From: Vibrio nereis NBRC 15637
GTDB lineage: Bacteria; Pseudomonadota; Gammaproteobacteria; Enterobacterales; Vibrionaceae
Assembly (NCBI RefSeq): GCF_001591105.1
Contig: NZ_BCUD01000015.1
Location: forward strand, 17,755 to 81,754
DNA length: 64,000 bases
Direction: 5' to 3'
Numbering within the stretch: the stretch's first letter is position 1; every line of letters begins with the position of its first letter. The notes under the pieces are model-generated. The model did no database searches. It saw only the letters and a list, made by a program, of their open reading frames with translations, and was not told the origin of the DNA. The position numbers were made by a program, and so were the translations under genes. Below are positions 56,340 to 64,000 of this stretch, in pieces.

Positions 56340-57224
56340 TTACTGAGCAGAGATTATAGTGACGAGTTCGTGACTTTCACCAGGCTGGAGTGTTTTACCT
56401 TGTTCCAGAGTTGGAGCGTGAAGGGCTGATTCAACACAAAGGAAAGTTTTGTATCCATTGTCCTCCATGTCTCTCATTCCTTTCGCACCTTCATACCAAG
56501 GATTCCACAGTACTGCGCTGTTATGGCCAAGGTTTTCTACATTTAAAGTACGATGTAATAAAGGATCTGAAACAAATATCGCTGATTCAGGCTGAGTATA
56601 AACACGGTCGATGGTGTCTGTGAGGATCAACTCATTACCACCGATGATGACTTCATCATTTTGGAGGCTGTCTATATATTCTGGCCCCATACCTGTTGTT
56701 TTTACTTGTTCAATGTCGCCAAGGTTGAGGTAAGTATGCAGTGCTCCGGAGAAGGTCCATGCTGCTTCATCAATATTTTCAACTTTTAATGTCACTTTCA
56801 GTTGCTCTGTAATTTCTACTGTTAATCGAGCACTAAATAAGTGAGGCCATAGTTGGTGGCTTTCTTCCGTTGCCATTAACCCTAATTCGACAATGACACC
56901 ATGGTCGTTTTCACGGTGTTCGATCAGCTCCCATTCCGAATTTCTGGCAAAGCCATGTGCGGGAGCGGCGATGCGGCCAAACCACGGCCAACAAACCGGG
57001 ATACCACCTCGCAGAGCGGTTTTTCCATCAAAGATAGCTTTATTACTCATCCAAATAAGATCGTCCTGATCTTTGGGTTTGAATGACACGACGTGACCAC
57101 CATGTAGTGCAATTCCAGCAGATGCTTTTTCATGATCTACTCGAATAATTTTTACAGAGTCTTTTTCTACGATTGTCACGCAATCGGATAGAGCAGTAAG
57201 TACTGGAAGAGATTGTAAATCCAT
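56340..57224 (-). CDS. yeaD: Hexose-6-phosphate mutarotase YeaD
   Basis: A 294-residue aldose-1-epimerase-fold protein. Family features include GGHVVSFKPKDQDDLIWMSNKAIFDGKTALRGGIPVCWPWFG, HGFARNSEWEL and ALHTYLNLGDIE, with catalytic His and Glu in HGFAR and LWNPWYEGAKGM / CVESAL. It interconverts the anomers of hexose 6-phosphates. It follows gapA on the same strand, as in E. coli (gapA-yeaD), with a GCTACGC/GCGTAGC hairpin between them. Confidence 0.94.
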   Translation of the reverse strand: MDLQSLPVLTALSDCVTIVEKDSVKIIRVDHEKASAGIALHGGHVVSFKPKDQDDLIWMSNKAIFDGKTALRGGIPVCWPWFGRIAAPAHGFARNSEWELIEHRENDHGVIVELGLMATEESHQLWPHLFSARLTVEITEQLKVTLKVENIDEAAWTFSGALHTYLNLGDIEQVKTTGMGPEYIDSLQNDEVIIGGNELILTDTIDRVYTQPESAIFVSDPLLHRTLNVENLGHNSAVLWNPWYEGAKGMRDMEDNGYKTFLCVESALHAPTLEQGKTLQPGESHELVTIISAQ

Positions 57225-57248
57225 ATGTAACGTTCCTGATGAAAAGTA

Positions 57249-57271
57249 GCTACGCGTGTACCTTGCGTAGC
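57249..57271. repeat. Hairpin in the gapA-yeaD intergenic region
   Basis: GCTACGC and GCGTAGC form a 7-bp perfect stem with a nine-base loop just before the yeaD start. It may be a 5' leader structure or an mRNA processing site; there is no T-run. Confidence 0.6.
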
Positions 57272-57287
57272 ACTGGATTCCAGATAC

Positions 57288-57316
57288 TAAAAAGGCGACT
57301 CGAGAGCCGCCTTTTC
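57288..57316 (-). terminator. Terminator of gapA
   Basis: On the minus strand AAAGGCGGCT and AGTCGCCTTTTT pair with one mismatch around CTCG, followed by T-rich sequence. It would reduce read-through from the highly expressed gapA into yeaD. Confidence 0.82.
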
Positions 57317-57362
57317 ATTCAATGTCTTCTATTACAAAGACACCTTTCGCTAAAAGCTTACA

Positions 57363-58421
<1,059 letters not shown>

Positions 58422-58437
58422 TCAAAATCTGCAACCG

Positions 58438-58466
58438 ATAATCCGACTTAACTTGTTTAAAGTCAA
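58438..58466 (-). promoter_or_regulatory. gapA promoter
   Basis: On the minus strand TTGACT and GATTAT are separated by 17 bases, giving a start about 70 bases before gapA. An A8/T7 hairpin-like tract (58465-58486) lies directly upstream of the -35 and may act as an UP-type element. The remaining part of 58359-58694 is AT-rich divergent upstream region. Confidence 0.6.
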
Positions 58467-58694
58467 AAAAAAGCGTCGCTTTTTTTCACAATTAGCCATA
58501 AATGGTTGTATTTTGAACGAATTACTAATTATTTCTCTAACCAGTTGACGTAAAATTAGCTTAAATGCCTAAAACTTAGCTTACAGAATAATCGCTTCAT
58601 TATGGTGTCAAAGTATGTGCCACAAACGTAATTGTTCGCAAGTTTTTCGCAAAAAAAGTCAACTTTTGTATATGTAAAATGGAGTATATCGACT

Positions 58695-59096
58695 GTGAAT
58701 CAAGAAAGAGAAAAACTCGAGAAGCCCGATGAGTACTGGCGTGAGAAGCTTTCCGATGAAGAGTTTAGAGTGTGTAGAAAGCAAGGAACAGAAGCTCCAT
58801 TTAGTGGTAAGTTACTGCATAATAAAGAAACAGGTATTTACTCATGTACATGCTGTAATACCCCGCTTTTCTCTTCTTCTAACAAGTATGATTCGGGGTG
58901 TGGCTGGCCAAGCTTTGATGCCCCGATAGATAATAAGGCTATTCGCTATTTAGAGGATCTAAGTCACGGTATGGTGCGTACTGAGATACGATGTGCAGTA
59001 TGTGATAGCCATCTAGGTCACGTTTTTCCAGACGGACCGAAGACGACAGGTGAACGTTTTTGTGTAAATTCGGTGTCGTTAATTTTCAACAATTGA
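58695..59096 (+). CDS. msrB: Peptide methionine-R-sulfoxide reductase MsrB
   Basis: A 133-residue SelR-domain protein that repairs methionine-R-sulfoxide. Zinc-binding CTCC and CAVC pairs are visible, the catalytic Cys is in [11 protein letters not shown], and the core signature [11 protein letters not shown] is intact. A GTG at 58695 is chosen: GGAG lies ten bases upstream and the reading [15 protein letters not shown] fits the family N-terminus; an extension from 58632 is unlikely. Divergent from gapA as in E. coli. Confidence 0.94.
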   Translation: MNQEREKLEKPDEYWREKLSDEEFRVCRKQGTEAPFSGKLLHNKETGIYSCTCCNTPLFSSSNKYDSGCGWPSFDAPIDNKAIRYLEDLSHGMVRTEIRCAVCDSHLGHVFPDGPKTTGERFCVNSVSLIFNN

Positions 59097-59098
59097 TA

Positions 59099-59131
59099 AA
59101 AAAGCGGCGAATATCTCGCCGCTCTTTGTTT
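59099..59131 (+). terminator. Intrinsic terminator of msrB
   Basis: AGCGGCGA and TCGCCGCT form an 8-bp stem around ATATC, followed by CTTTGTTTT, with A-rich sequence upstream. It also faces the convergent DUF2989 gene. Confidence 0.88.
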
Positions 59132-59150
59132 TATCCTTTCAATTGAACTA

Positions 59151-59966
59151 TCAGTAATCGGAAAGCTGATCTCTTCTAAACTTTCCAGACTCAATCGCGT
59201 CTTTCAGTTTCTCTGCCTCAAGCGCCAATTGTTTATATTTGCTTTTCTCAAAGCCATAAAGAAGGTGAAGTTCAGATTCTGAAGCTATAGGTACACCAAA
59301 TTGATTGGCAACGATCGCCCAAATATAAGCGTGCTCCTTGCGTTTCATTTGATAGGTTGTACTGGCAAGTGTTTTAAATACTTCAGTATTAATATTGTCT
59401 CGATTGGTGAGCTCCAAGGAGCGGATCAGCAAGTCATGTGTTTTTTGGTTGTTGCGACTGGTGTAAAAGGTAGCAAGCGCGTATTGCATTTCGGCGGTAT
59501 CAAGCTCGGGGCTTCCTTCTAATTGAAGAAACTGACGCCTTGCGCTGTCGCTACCAGTACGGCTCCACAGAAAGTACAGAGCTTCAGGAGTTTGAGAACG
59601 TTTTAGTTCTGCGACCACTTTTTCCATATCTTCCCCTGCATTGACCAGCGCGTGAAAGCGACGTTCTTTTAATTCGGTTTGATCAATTGCTTGGATCTGA
59701 GAAGCTAACTCTAGACACTTTTTGTATTTACCTAGAAGGTCATATTCCTCGATTTGATTCGACGGTGTGGGGTTTTTAATTCTTTCAAATCGATGCCAAA
59801 TTAAGTCTGTGCGAGGGACACGGCACTGACCATCATCAACGTTGAGTCGCTGACACTGTAGGGCAGGGTTATCTTCACACAATTGCTCGGTGTTTTTCCT
59901 ATTTTCGAAGCAGCCTACGAGTGACAGGCATAAAATGCTGAGGGTAACAACGTTTGTTTTATTCAT
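59151..59966 (-). CDS. DUF2989 lipoprotein
   Basis: A 271-residue protein with a lipoprotein signal (SLVGCF lipobox near residue 19), two more cysteine pairs in the mature N-terminus (CEDNPALQCQRL, QCRVPRTDLI) and a mostly helical TPR-like body. It matches the DUF2989 family of vibrios and relatives; no role is known. It is divergent from yeaC and convergent with msrB. Confidence 0.82.
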   Translation of the reverse strand: MNKTNVVTLSILCLSLVGCFENRKNTEQLCEDNPALQCQRLNVDDGQCRVPRTDLIWHRFERIKNPTPSNQIEEYDLLGKYKKCLELASQIQAIDQTELKERRFHALVNAGEDMEKVVAELKRSQTPEALYFLWSRTGSDSARRQFLQLEGSPELDTAEMQYALATFYTSRNNQKTHDLLIRSLELTNRDNINTEVFKTLASTTYQMKRKEHAYIWAIVANQFGVPIASESELHLLYGFEKSKYKQLALEAEKLKDAIESGKFRRDQLSDY

Positions 59967-60071
59967 ATTGGTGTCGCTTGTGATCCGTTAGACTTATTTA
60001 TTGATCGTTTCTTGACTCAACGGTGTGGCTGGTTATGTTCTTTGCTATCTAATTAAATCAAAGGATACACC

Positions 60072-60353
60072 ATGGACGCAAAGCAGTTAATTGATGCCAT
60101 CACACCTGAAGCATATGAGCGTCTACTTTTTGCTGTTGAGACAGGAAAGTGGCCTGAAGGTACCCCATTAACTCAAGAGCAAAGAGATTCTTGTATGCAA
60201 GCTGTAATGCTGTACCAGTCTAAACATAATCAAGAAGCACAGCATATGACAGTGGCTCAGGGCGGTGAAATTAGCTTTAAGTCTAAAGCTGAACTCAAAA
60301 AGCAATTTCAAACGAATCAAGAAGATATTGTTAGAGTAAATCCAAATCAATAA
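60072..60353 (+). CDS. yeaC: YeaC-family (DUF1315) protein
   Basis: A 93-residue cytoplasmic protein, DUF1315/YeaC. Conserved features are LIDAITPEAYERLLFAVETGKWPEGTPLT and SCMQAVMLYQSKHN. In E. coli yeaC lies beside msrB-gapA, so this cluster is syntenic. AAAGGA precedes the ATG. Function is unknown. Confidence 0.9.
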   Translation: MDAKQLIDAITPEAYERLLFAVETGKWPEGTPLTQEQRDSCMQAVMLYQSKHNQEAQHMTVAQGGEISFKSKAELKKQFQTNQEDIVRVNPNQ

Positions 60354-60370
60354 CCTTCTATATTAGATCA

Positions 60371-60397
60371 AAAAAGGCAGAGTTAACTCTGCCTTTT
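60371..60397. terminator. Bidirectional terminator between yeaC and ychJ
   Basis: AAAAGGCAGAG and CTCTGCCTTTT form an 11-bp perfect stem around TTAA, with A- and T-rich flanks that serve both convergent genes. Confidence 0.92.
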
Positions 60398-60416
60398 CAA
60401 TTGGATTACTTCGGTG

Positions 60417-60911
60417 TTATCCGCAGCACTTTTTAAATTTCTTACCACTGCCACAAATGCATGGGTCGTTGCGGCCAACTTTTAAGTTGCTGATCGGTTG
60501 TGACAAACGTTCGTCTTCTTCCTCGTTGGGGAAGGTTCCGTCTATATAGAACCATTGGTCACTTTCTTTGATAAATCGAGAGCGTTCTTCCAAACAGTAT
60601 TGCTGGCCATTCGACTCGAAATAGGCTTTAAAGGTGACAAAGCCTTCATTTTCATTAGTACTATCTTCGCTAGAGACGACTTCTAGACCACACCAGTTGC
60701 TTTCAATAGATTCTGCTATTTCAGCGCGCTGCTCTTCTGCATGACAGCTAGGGTGGTAGGTGTTTATAACAAAATCGACCAACTTTTTCTCATGAGCACA
60801 ATAACGAGAGCGCATTAGCTCCTCGGGTGTGTGTGCTTGGGTTGGATCGTTGTGTATAGGCTCACAGCAGTTGCTATAAGGTTTTGAACTGCCACAAGGA
60901 CATAACGACAT
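60417..60911 (-). CDS. ychJ: YchJ-family SEC-C motif protein
   Basis: A 164-residue protein with two SEC-C zinc motifs, one at each end ([13 protein letters not shown] and [16 protein letters not shown]), and a central NTF2-like domain ([26 protein letters not shown]). Matches YchJ/UPF0225, of unknown role. The SEC-C motif resembles that of SecA, which binds SecB. Transcribed 21 bases after the EAL-HDOD gene, possibly as an operon. Confidence 0.93.
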   Translation of the reverse strand: MSLCPCGSSKPYSNCCEPIHNDPTQAHTPEELMRSRYCAHEKKLVDFVINTYHPSCHAEEQRAEIAESIESNWCGLEVVSSEDSTNENEGFVTFKAYFESNGQQYCLEERSRFIKESDQWFYIDGTFPNEEEDERLSQPISNLKVGRNDPCICGSGKKFKKCCG

Positions 60912-60932
60912 AGGTACTCCAAATACGGAAAA

Positions 60933-62141
60933 TTAGATAGAGAGTAAATCAGATGTCCATTTTACCGAATCATCGTAGCATTTGCTTATCGCATCTTGAT
61001 CCAAATGAAACTCTTCACAATATCGGGTGACTTTATCCCACTCTGCGAGCTCGTAGGCTCTGATTAAAGCCATTATTTGCCCGAGTTCACCTGTCCCATC
61101 ACTCAAAGCCTGTTTAATGTTTTCATCAACAGGGATTTCTTCGATGATCTGTTCTATTGGCCTATCAAGTAGGCTATCAAGGAGCGAAAACATCCCCATT
61201 AAAAAAGCTTGCCCGGGCTCAATGTGTAGGTTGAGTTGGCGTATTAATAATTCGGAATATCGGGCTCTTTGTATTGAAAGGCCATAAAGGCAGTCGGGCT
61301 TTTTGTCATGGTTAGAGGCTAGGGAAACCAAAGAGATAAACTTGCGAAGCTTATCTTCACCTAGGTAAACCAGCGCCTGTTTAAATGACTGAATTTTGCA
61401 GCTCACTAACGAGGAAGAGTTCACATAGGTGAGTAGCTTGTAAGATAGCGTCACGTCTTTACAGATCAGTGCTTCGACTTTTTCGTAATCAATATCTTGA
61501 TGAGAAATTTCAGTCAGTAACTGGACCACAGTCACAAAGGAAGGCTCTAGTGATTTACGCTGGATCATTTCTGGCTTGCTGAAAAAGTAGCCTTGGAACA
61601 GCTCAAAACCCGCCTTTTTAGCCTGCTCGAACTCTTTATAGGTTTCGACTTTTTCCGCGAGGAACTGAATGCTTGTGCGATCAAAGCGGTTGATGAAAAC
61701 CTGAGCTTTTTGCAAAGAGATCTGGCGAATATCAAATTTAATGATGCTCACGTAGGGTAAGAATGCTTTCCATTCTTTGGAAGGGACGAAGTCGTCCAAG
61801 GCAAATTTATAGCCAAGCGCAGCCATTTCTTTAATTGCATTGAGCAATTCGGTCGTCGGCGAGCAATCTTCCAGCACCTCAACCACTAGGCTTTCGGCTG
61901 GAAATAAAGTCGGTACCTTATTGATTAGGCTCTGATAGGGAAAGTTAACAAACCCTAATTTATTGCCTAAGGTTGCATAGTGGGTTGATAAAAAATGGTC
62001 CGAGAGCAAACGGCTGGTGGCTTGCTCAGGGTCAATCGCAGGAAATGTGTTGCTTGGACCATCTCTAAAAAGTAGCTCGTACCCAACCGTTTTTTTGTTG
62101 ATGTCCAGTATAGGTTGTCTTGCTATGTACGAATATTTCAA
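60933..62141 (-). CDS. EAL-HDOD domain protein, probably inactive for c-di-GMP hydrolysis
   Basis: A 402-residue protein. The N-terminal half is an EAL-type domain (YSYIARQPILDINKKTVGYELLFRDG, then VVEVLED in the EAL region, FALDDFVPSKEW) and the C-terminal half is an HDOD domain (about residues 200-350). The catalytic EAL motif is replaced by EVL, and DDFG by DDFV, so c-di-GMP hydrolysis is unlikely; binding is possible. The start is a TTG at 62141 with AAAGG eight bases upstream; the longer frame to 62207 has no family support. Such proteins affect motility and biofilm in vibrios, but no name can be given from sequence. Confidence 0.87.
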   Translation of the reverse strand: MKYSYIARQPILDINKKTVGYELLFRDGPSNTFPAIDPEQATSRLLSDHFLSTHYATLGNKLGFVNFPYQSLINKVPTLFPAESLVVEVLEDCSPTTELLNAIKEMAALGYKFALDDFVPSKEWKAFLPYVSIIKFDIRQISLQKAQVFINRFDRTSIQFLAEKVETYKEFEQAKKAGFELFQGYFFSKPEMIQRKSLEPSFVTVVQLLTEISHQDIDYEKVEALICKDVTLSYKLLTYVNSSSLVSCKIQSFKQALVYLGEDKLRKFISLVSLASNHDKKPDCLYGLSIQRARYSELLIRQLNLHIEPGQAFLMGMFSLLDSLLDRPIEQIIEEIPVDENIKQALSDGTGELGQIMALIRAYELAEWDKVTRYCEEFHLDQDAISKCYDDSVKWTSDLLSI

Positions 62142-62242
62142 GATGTATACCTTTCTCGTAGGCAGTCTGACCGCGAGCCAATGCATTAGGATGCAAGAAA
62201 AAAGCAAGACTATTGGATATCGCCTGAAATCGCTAGAGTGTA

Positions 62243-62974
62243 CTATTTTTCTACAAAAGGCCGGTTCTGGAGGTCAAAACTATTTTTATCGTATACCAGT
62301 ACTGAGCCCTGAGTGTACCAATCCCCTAATACAATTCTAGTGTTAGTCTTGTTATTAGACTCAAATGTGTGAACTTTGGGGCGATGTGTATGACCATGAA
62401 TCATCAAGTTCACATTTTGAACTGACATCACACGCTCTACTTCGCTCTGAGTGACATCCATGATATCGAGTGACTTGGTTTGTTTTTCATCTCGAATACC
62501 GGATTGTACTTTGGCGACAATTTTCTTTTTGATAAACATCGGGATCCGATTGAATACCCATTGTAGCCAAGGCTGGTGGACCTTTTCTCTGAATTTTAGG
62601 TAGCCAACATCACGAGTACAAAGAGTGTCTCCATGCAGAACGACCGCTTTTGTGCCGTAAAGATCGATAACCGTTTCATCGCCAAGAAGAGTGACGCCTG
62701 TCTCTTTTGCAAAGCGTTTACCCACCAGGAAATCTCGATTGCCTTGGGTAAAAAAACAAGGCACACCTGAGTCTGTGAGCTGCTTAAATTCCCTGCGAAC
62801 AAAATTAGCAAATTCTGACTTGTCGTCGTCTCCAATCCAGAAGTCGAATAAATCACCCAAAACGTAGAGCGCATCCGCGTGAATAGCTTCTGAATGCATA
62901 AAGTGGCTGAAGCAGTGATTGATGTCTGGAGTGGAAGGAGAAAGGTGAAGATCGGCAATAAATAGCGTTGGCAT
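62243..62974 (-). CDS. lpxH: UDP-2,3-diacylglucosamine pyrophosphohydrolase LpxH
   Basis: A 243-residue metallophosphoesterase that makes lipid X in lipid A synthesis. Motifs are [41 protein letters not shown] and HGHTHRP, with the metal ligands intact. Peripheral inner membrane. In E. coli lpxH also lies beside ppiB and cysS, and the same order occurs here. Confidence 0.96.
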   Translation of the reverse strand: MPTLFIADLHLSPSTPDINHCFSHFMHSEAIHADALYVLGDLFDFWIGDDDKSEFANFVRREFKQLTDSGVPCFFTQGNRDFLVGKRFAKETGVTLLGDETVIDLYGTKAVVLHGDTLCTRDVGYLKFREKVHQPWLQWVFNRIPMFIKKKIVAKVQSGIRDEKQTKSLDIMDVTQSEVERVMSVQNVNLMIHGHTHRPKVHTFESNNKTNTRIVLGDWYTQGSVLVYDKNSFDLQNRPFVEK

Positions 62975-63006
62975 AAAAATGTGTTACCTGAGGGAAAGGA
63001 TAAGAG

Positions 63007-63031
63007 GGGAAGAGTGAATGACACTCTTCCC
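63007..63031. repeat. Strong inverted repeat between lpxH and ppiB
   Basis: GGGAAGAGTG and CACTCTTCCC form a 10-bp perfect stem around AATGA, between the ppiB stop (63040) and lpxH start (62974) on the minus strand. On that strand the downstream sequence CTCTTATCC has only a short T content, so termination would be partial. Confidence 0.75.
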
Positions 63032-63039
63032 AACTACCA

Positions 63040-63534
63040 TTATTCTTCGATAGTAGTACCAGTGATCACAACATCTTCAAGTGGTACGTCTTGATGCATA
63101 CCGTAAGAACCTGTGCTTACACCTTTAATTTTGTTAACCACGTCCATGCCTTCAACCACTTCAGCGAATACACAGTAACCCCAACCGTCTAGGCTTTCGC
63201 TACGGAAGTCTAGGAAAGTGTTGTTGTTTACGTTGATAAAGAACTGAGAGCTTGCTGAATGTGGTTCCATTGTACGAGCCATAGCTAGCGTGCCTACTTT
63301 ATTGCTTAGGCCGTTGTTTGCTTCGTTCTTAATTGGTGCGCGAGTTGGCTTTTCACGTAGGCCAGACTCCATGCCACCACCTTGAATCATGAAACCATCG
63401 ATAACACGGTGGAAAAGTGTGTTGTCGTAAAAACCGTCACGGCAGTACTGTAGAAAGTTTGCGCTTGTTTCTGGTGCTTTCTCTTCGTTTAGCTGAATTT
63501 TGATGTCACCAAAATTAGTGTGAAGGGTGATCAT
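63040..63534 (-). CDS. ppiB: Peptidyl-prolyl cis-trans isomerase B
   Basis: A 164-residue cytoplasmic cyclophilin. Hallmarks are [52 protein letters not shown] and [11 protein letters not shown]. Length equals E. coli PpiB (164). It is divergent from cysS, and likely co-transcribed with lpxH. Confidence 0.97.
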   Translation of the reverse strand: MITLHTNFGDIKIQLNEEKAPETSANFLQYCRDGFYDNTLFHRVIDGFMIQGGGMESGLREKPTRAPIKNEANNGLSNKVGTLAMARTMEPHSASSQFFINVNNNTFLDFRSESLDGWGYCVFAEVVEGMDVVNKIKGVSTGSYGMHQDVPLEDVVITGTTIEE

Positions 63535-63666
63535 GACTATGTCCTTTACGTATGTTTTTGATTTGAACCTGCGATTCTATCGTAACTTTTCTGACTTTTA
63601 CACGTGAAAAGTTAAGCTTGAGTCATGAGTATAGGCCTTATTGACGTCTTTTTACGTCGAGAAAGG

Positions 63667-63696
63667 ATGACTTAACAGGTCAGCAGTTGATATACT
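63667..63696 (+). promoter_or_regulatory. Likely cysS promoter
   Basis: ATGACT (63667-63672) and TATACT (63691-63696) are 18 bases apart; the -10 matches five of six consensus bases. Transcription would begin about 35 bases before the ATG. Two inverted repeats (ACTTTT/AAAAGT near 63595-63612 and GACGT/ACGTC at 63642-63657) lie just upstream in the ppiB-cysS divergent region. Confidence 0.5.
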
Positions 63697-63737
63697 GAGC
63701 CACTATTTTTGTTCAACCCAATAATCAGATAGAGATC

Positions 63738-64000
63738 ATGTTGAAGATATATAACACACTCACAAGACAGAAAGAGGAATTCAAACCAATCAATGCCGGT
63801 AAAGTAGGCATGTATGTCTGTGGGGTAACCATCTATGATCTCTGTCACATCGGTCACGGCCGTACGTTTGTATCGTTTGATGTCGTGGCTCGCTACCTTC
63901 GTTACCTTGGTTACGATCTAACATTTGTTCGCAACATTACAGATATTGATGACAAGATCATCAAGCGAGCCAATGAAAATGGCGAGAGCTGTGATTCGTT
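63738..64000 (+). CDS. cysS: Cysteinyl-tRNA synthetase, 5' part cut by window edge
   Basis: ATG at 63738 opens 87 codons to the window end: [18 protein letters not shown], then the zinc-binding and class I signature [25 protein letters not shown] (HIGH) and [13 protein letters not shown]. It charges tRNA-Cys. The catalytic KMSKS and anticodon domain lie outside the window. An AGAGATC precedes the ATG. Divergent to ppiB. Confidence 0.97.
   Translation, partial: MLKIYNTLTRQKEEFKPINAGKVGMYVCGVTIYDLCHIGHGRTFVSFDVVARYLRYLGYDLTFVRNITDIDDKIIKRANENGESCDS

Noticed and set aside
58465..58486. A8/T7 hairpin upstream of gapA as a terminator
   Set aside because: No gene reads into it from either side; it fits better as an A-tract upstream of the gapA promoter.

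Overview
The window is chromosomal DNA of a marine gammaproteobacterium, almost certainly a Vibrio. The reasons are the polar-flagellum/chemotaxis order flhA-flhF-flhG-fliA-cheY-cheZ-cheA-cheB-parC-parP-cheW-DUF2802 followed directly by a ccm cytochrome c maturation operon, tandem fadL genes beside fadIJ, a Vibrio-type alkaline phosphatase with long insertions, and many small genes of the E. coli/Vibrio core. I see no insertion sequence, prophage, integron, CRISPR array, rRNA or tRNA. Apart from a few accessory genes the window is core chromosome.

Layout. 1-5.5 kb: 3' part of argS (minus), a yecM-like gene, a pitrilysin-type protease (minus) and sixA. 5.6-18.3 kb: one long plus-strand flagellar/chemotaxis cluster. 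It starts behind a sigma-54-type promoter, encodes polar flagellum placement and number control (FlhF/FlhG), sigma-28 (FliA), and a complete chemotaxis core (CheY, CheZ, CheA, CheB, CheW) with its polar-array partition proteins ParC and ParP. 18.5-25.5 kb: ccmABCDEFG-H-I, haem delivery and ligation to c-type cytochromes. 25.6-35 kb: mlaA, two FadL-type fatty acid porins, an ECF sigma/anti-sigma-like pair, and fadIJ. FadR-like operators precede both fadL genes and fadI, so this is a fatty-acid uptake and beta-oxidation island. A structured, terminator-ended intergenic RNA candidate lies between the ECF gene and fadI.

35-42.5 kb: nitroreductase, LysR regulator, RssB-like response regulator, a 43-residue membrane protein, a DUF454 protein lacking a normal start codon, then apt, dnaX (with an in-frame A AAA AAG slippery site followed at once by a -1 stop), ybaB and recR. 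42.6-46.1 kb (minus): an RstA/RstB-like two-component system whose kinase has a duplicated sensor region, followed by a DUF2860 outer-membrane protein. 46.2-53.9 kb: two divergent Cys-cluster proteins, an MscS-type channel, a glyoxalase-like protein, a ribbon-helix-helix protein, alkaline phosphatase, an unknown small protein, chaN and rlmA. 54-64 kb: a Cache-domain chemoreceptor, the yeaD-gapA / msrB / yeaC cluster, ychJ, an EAL-HDOD protein, lpxH, ppiB and the 5' end of cysS.

Nothing here is an obvious new multi-gene defence or biosynthetic system. The most interesting signals are local: three FliM/CheZ-like docking motifs in the CheA linker, a 15-copy GAGCCA hexamer in parP, duplication of the RstB sensor module, a hairpin that hides the chaN ribosome binding site, the candidate RNA before fadI, and a dyad between the LysR and RssB-like genes.
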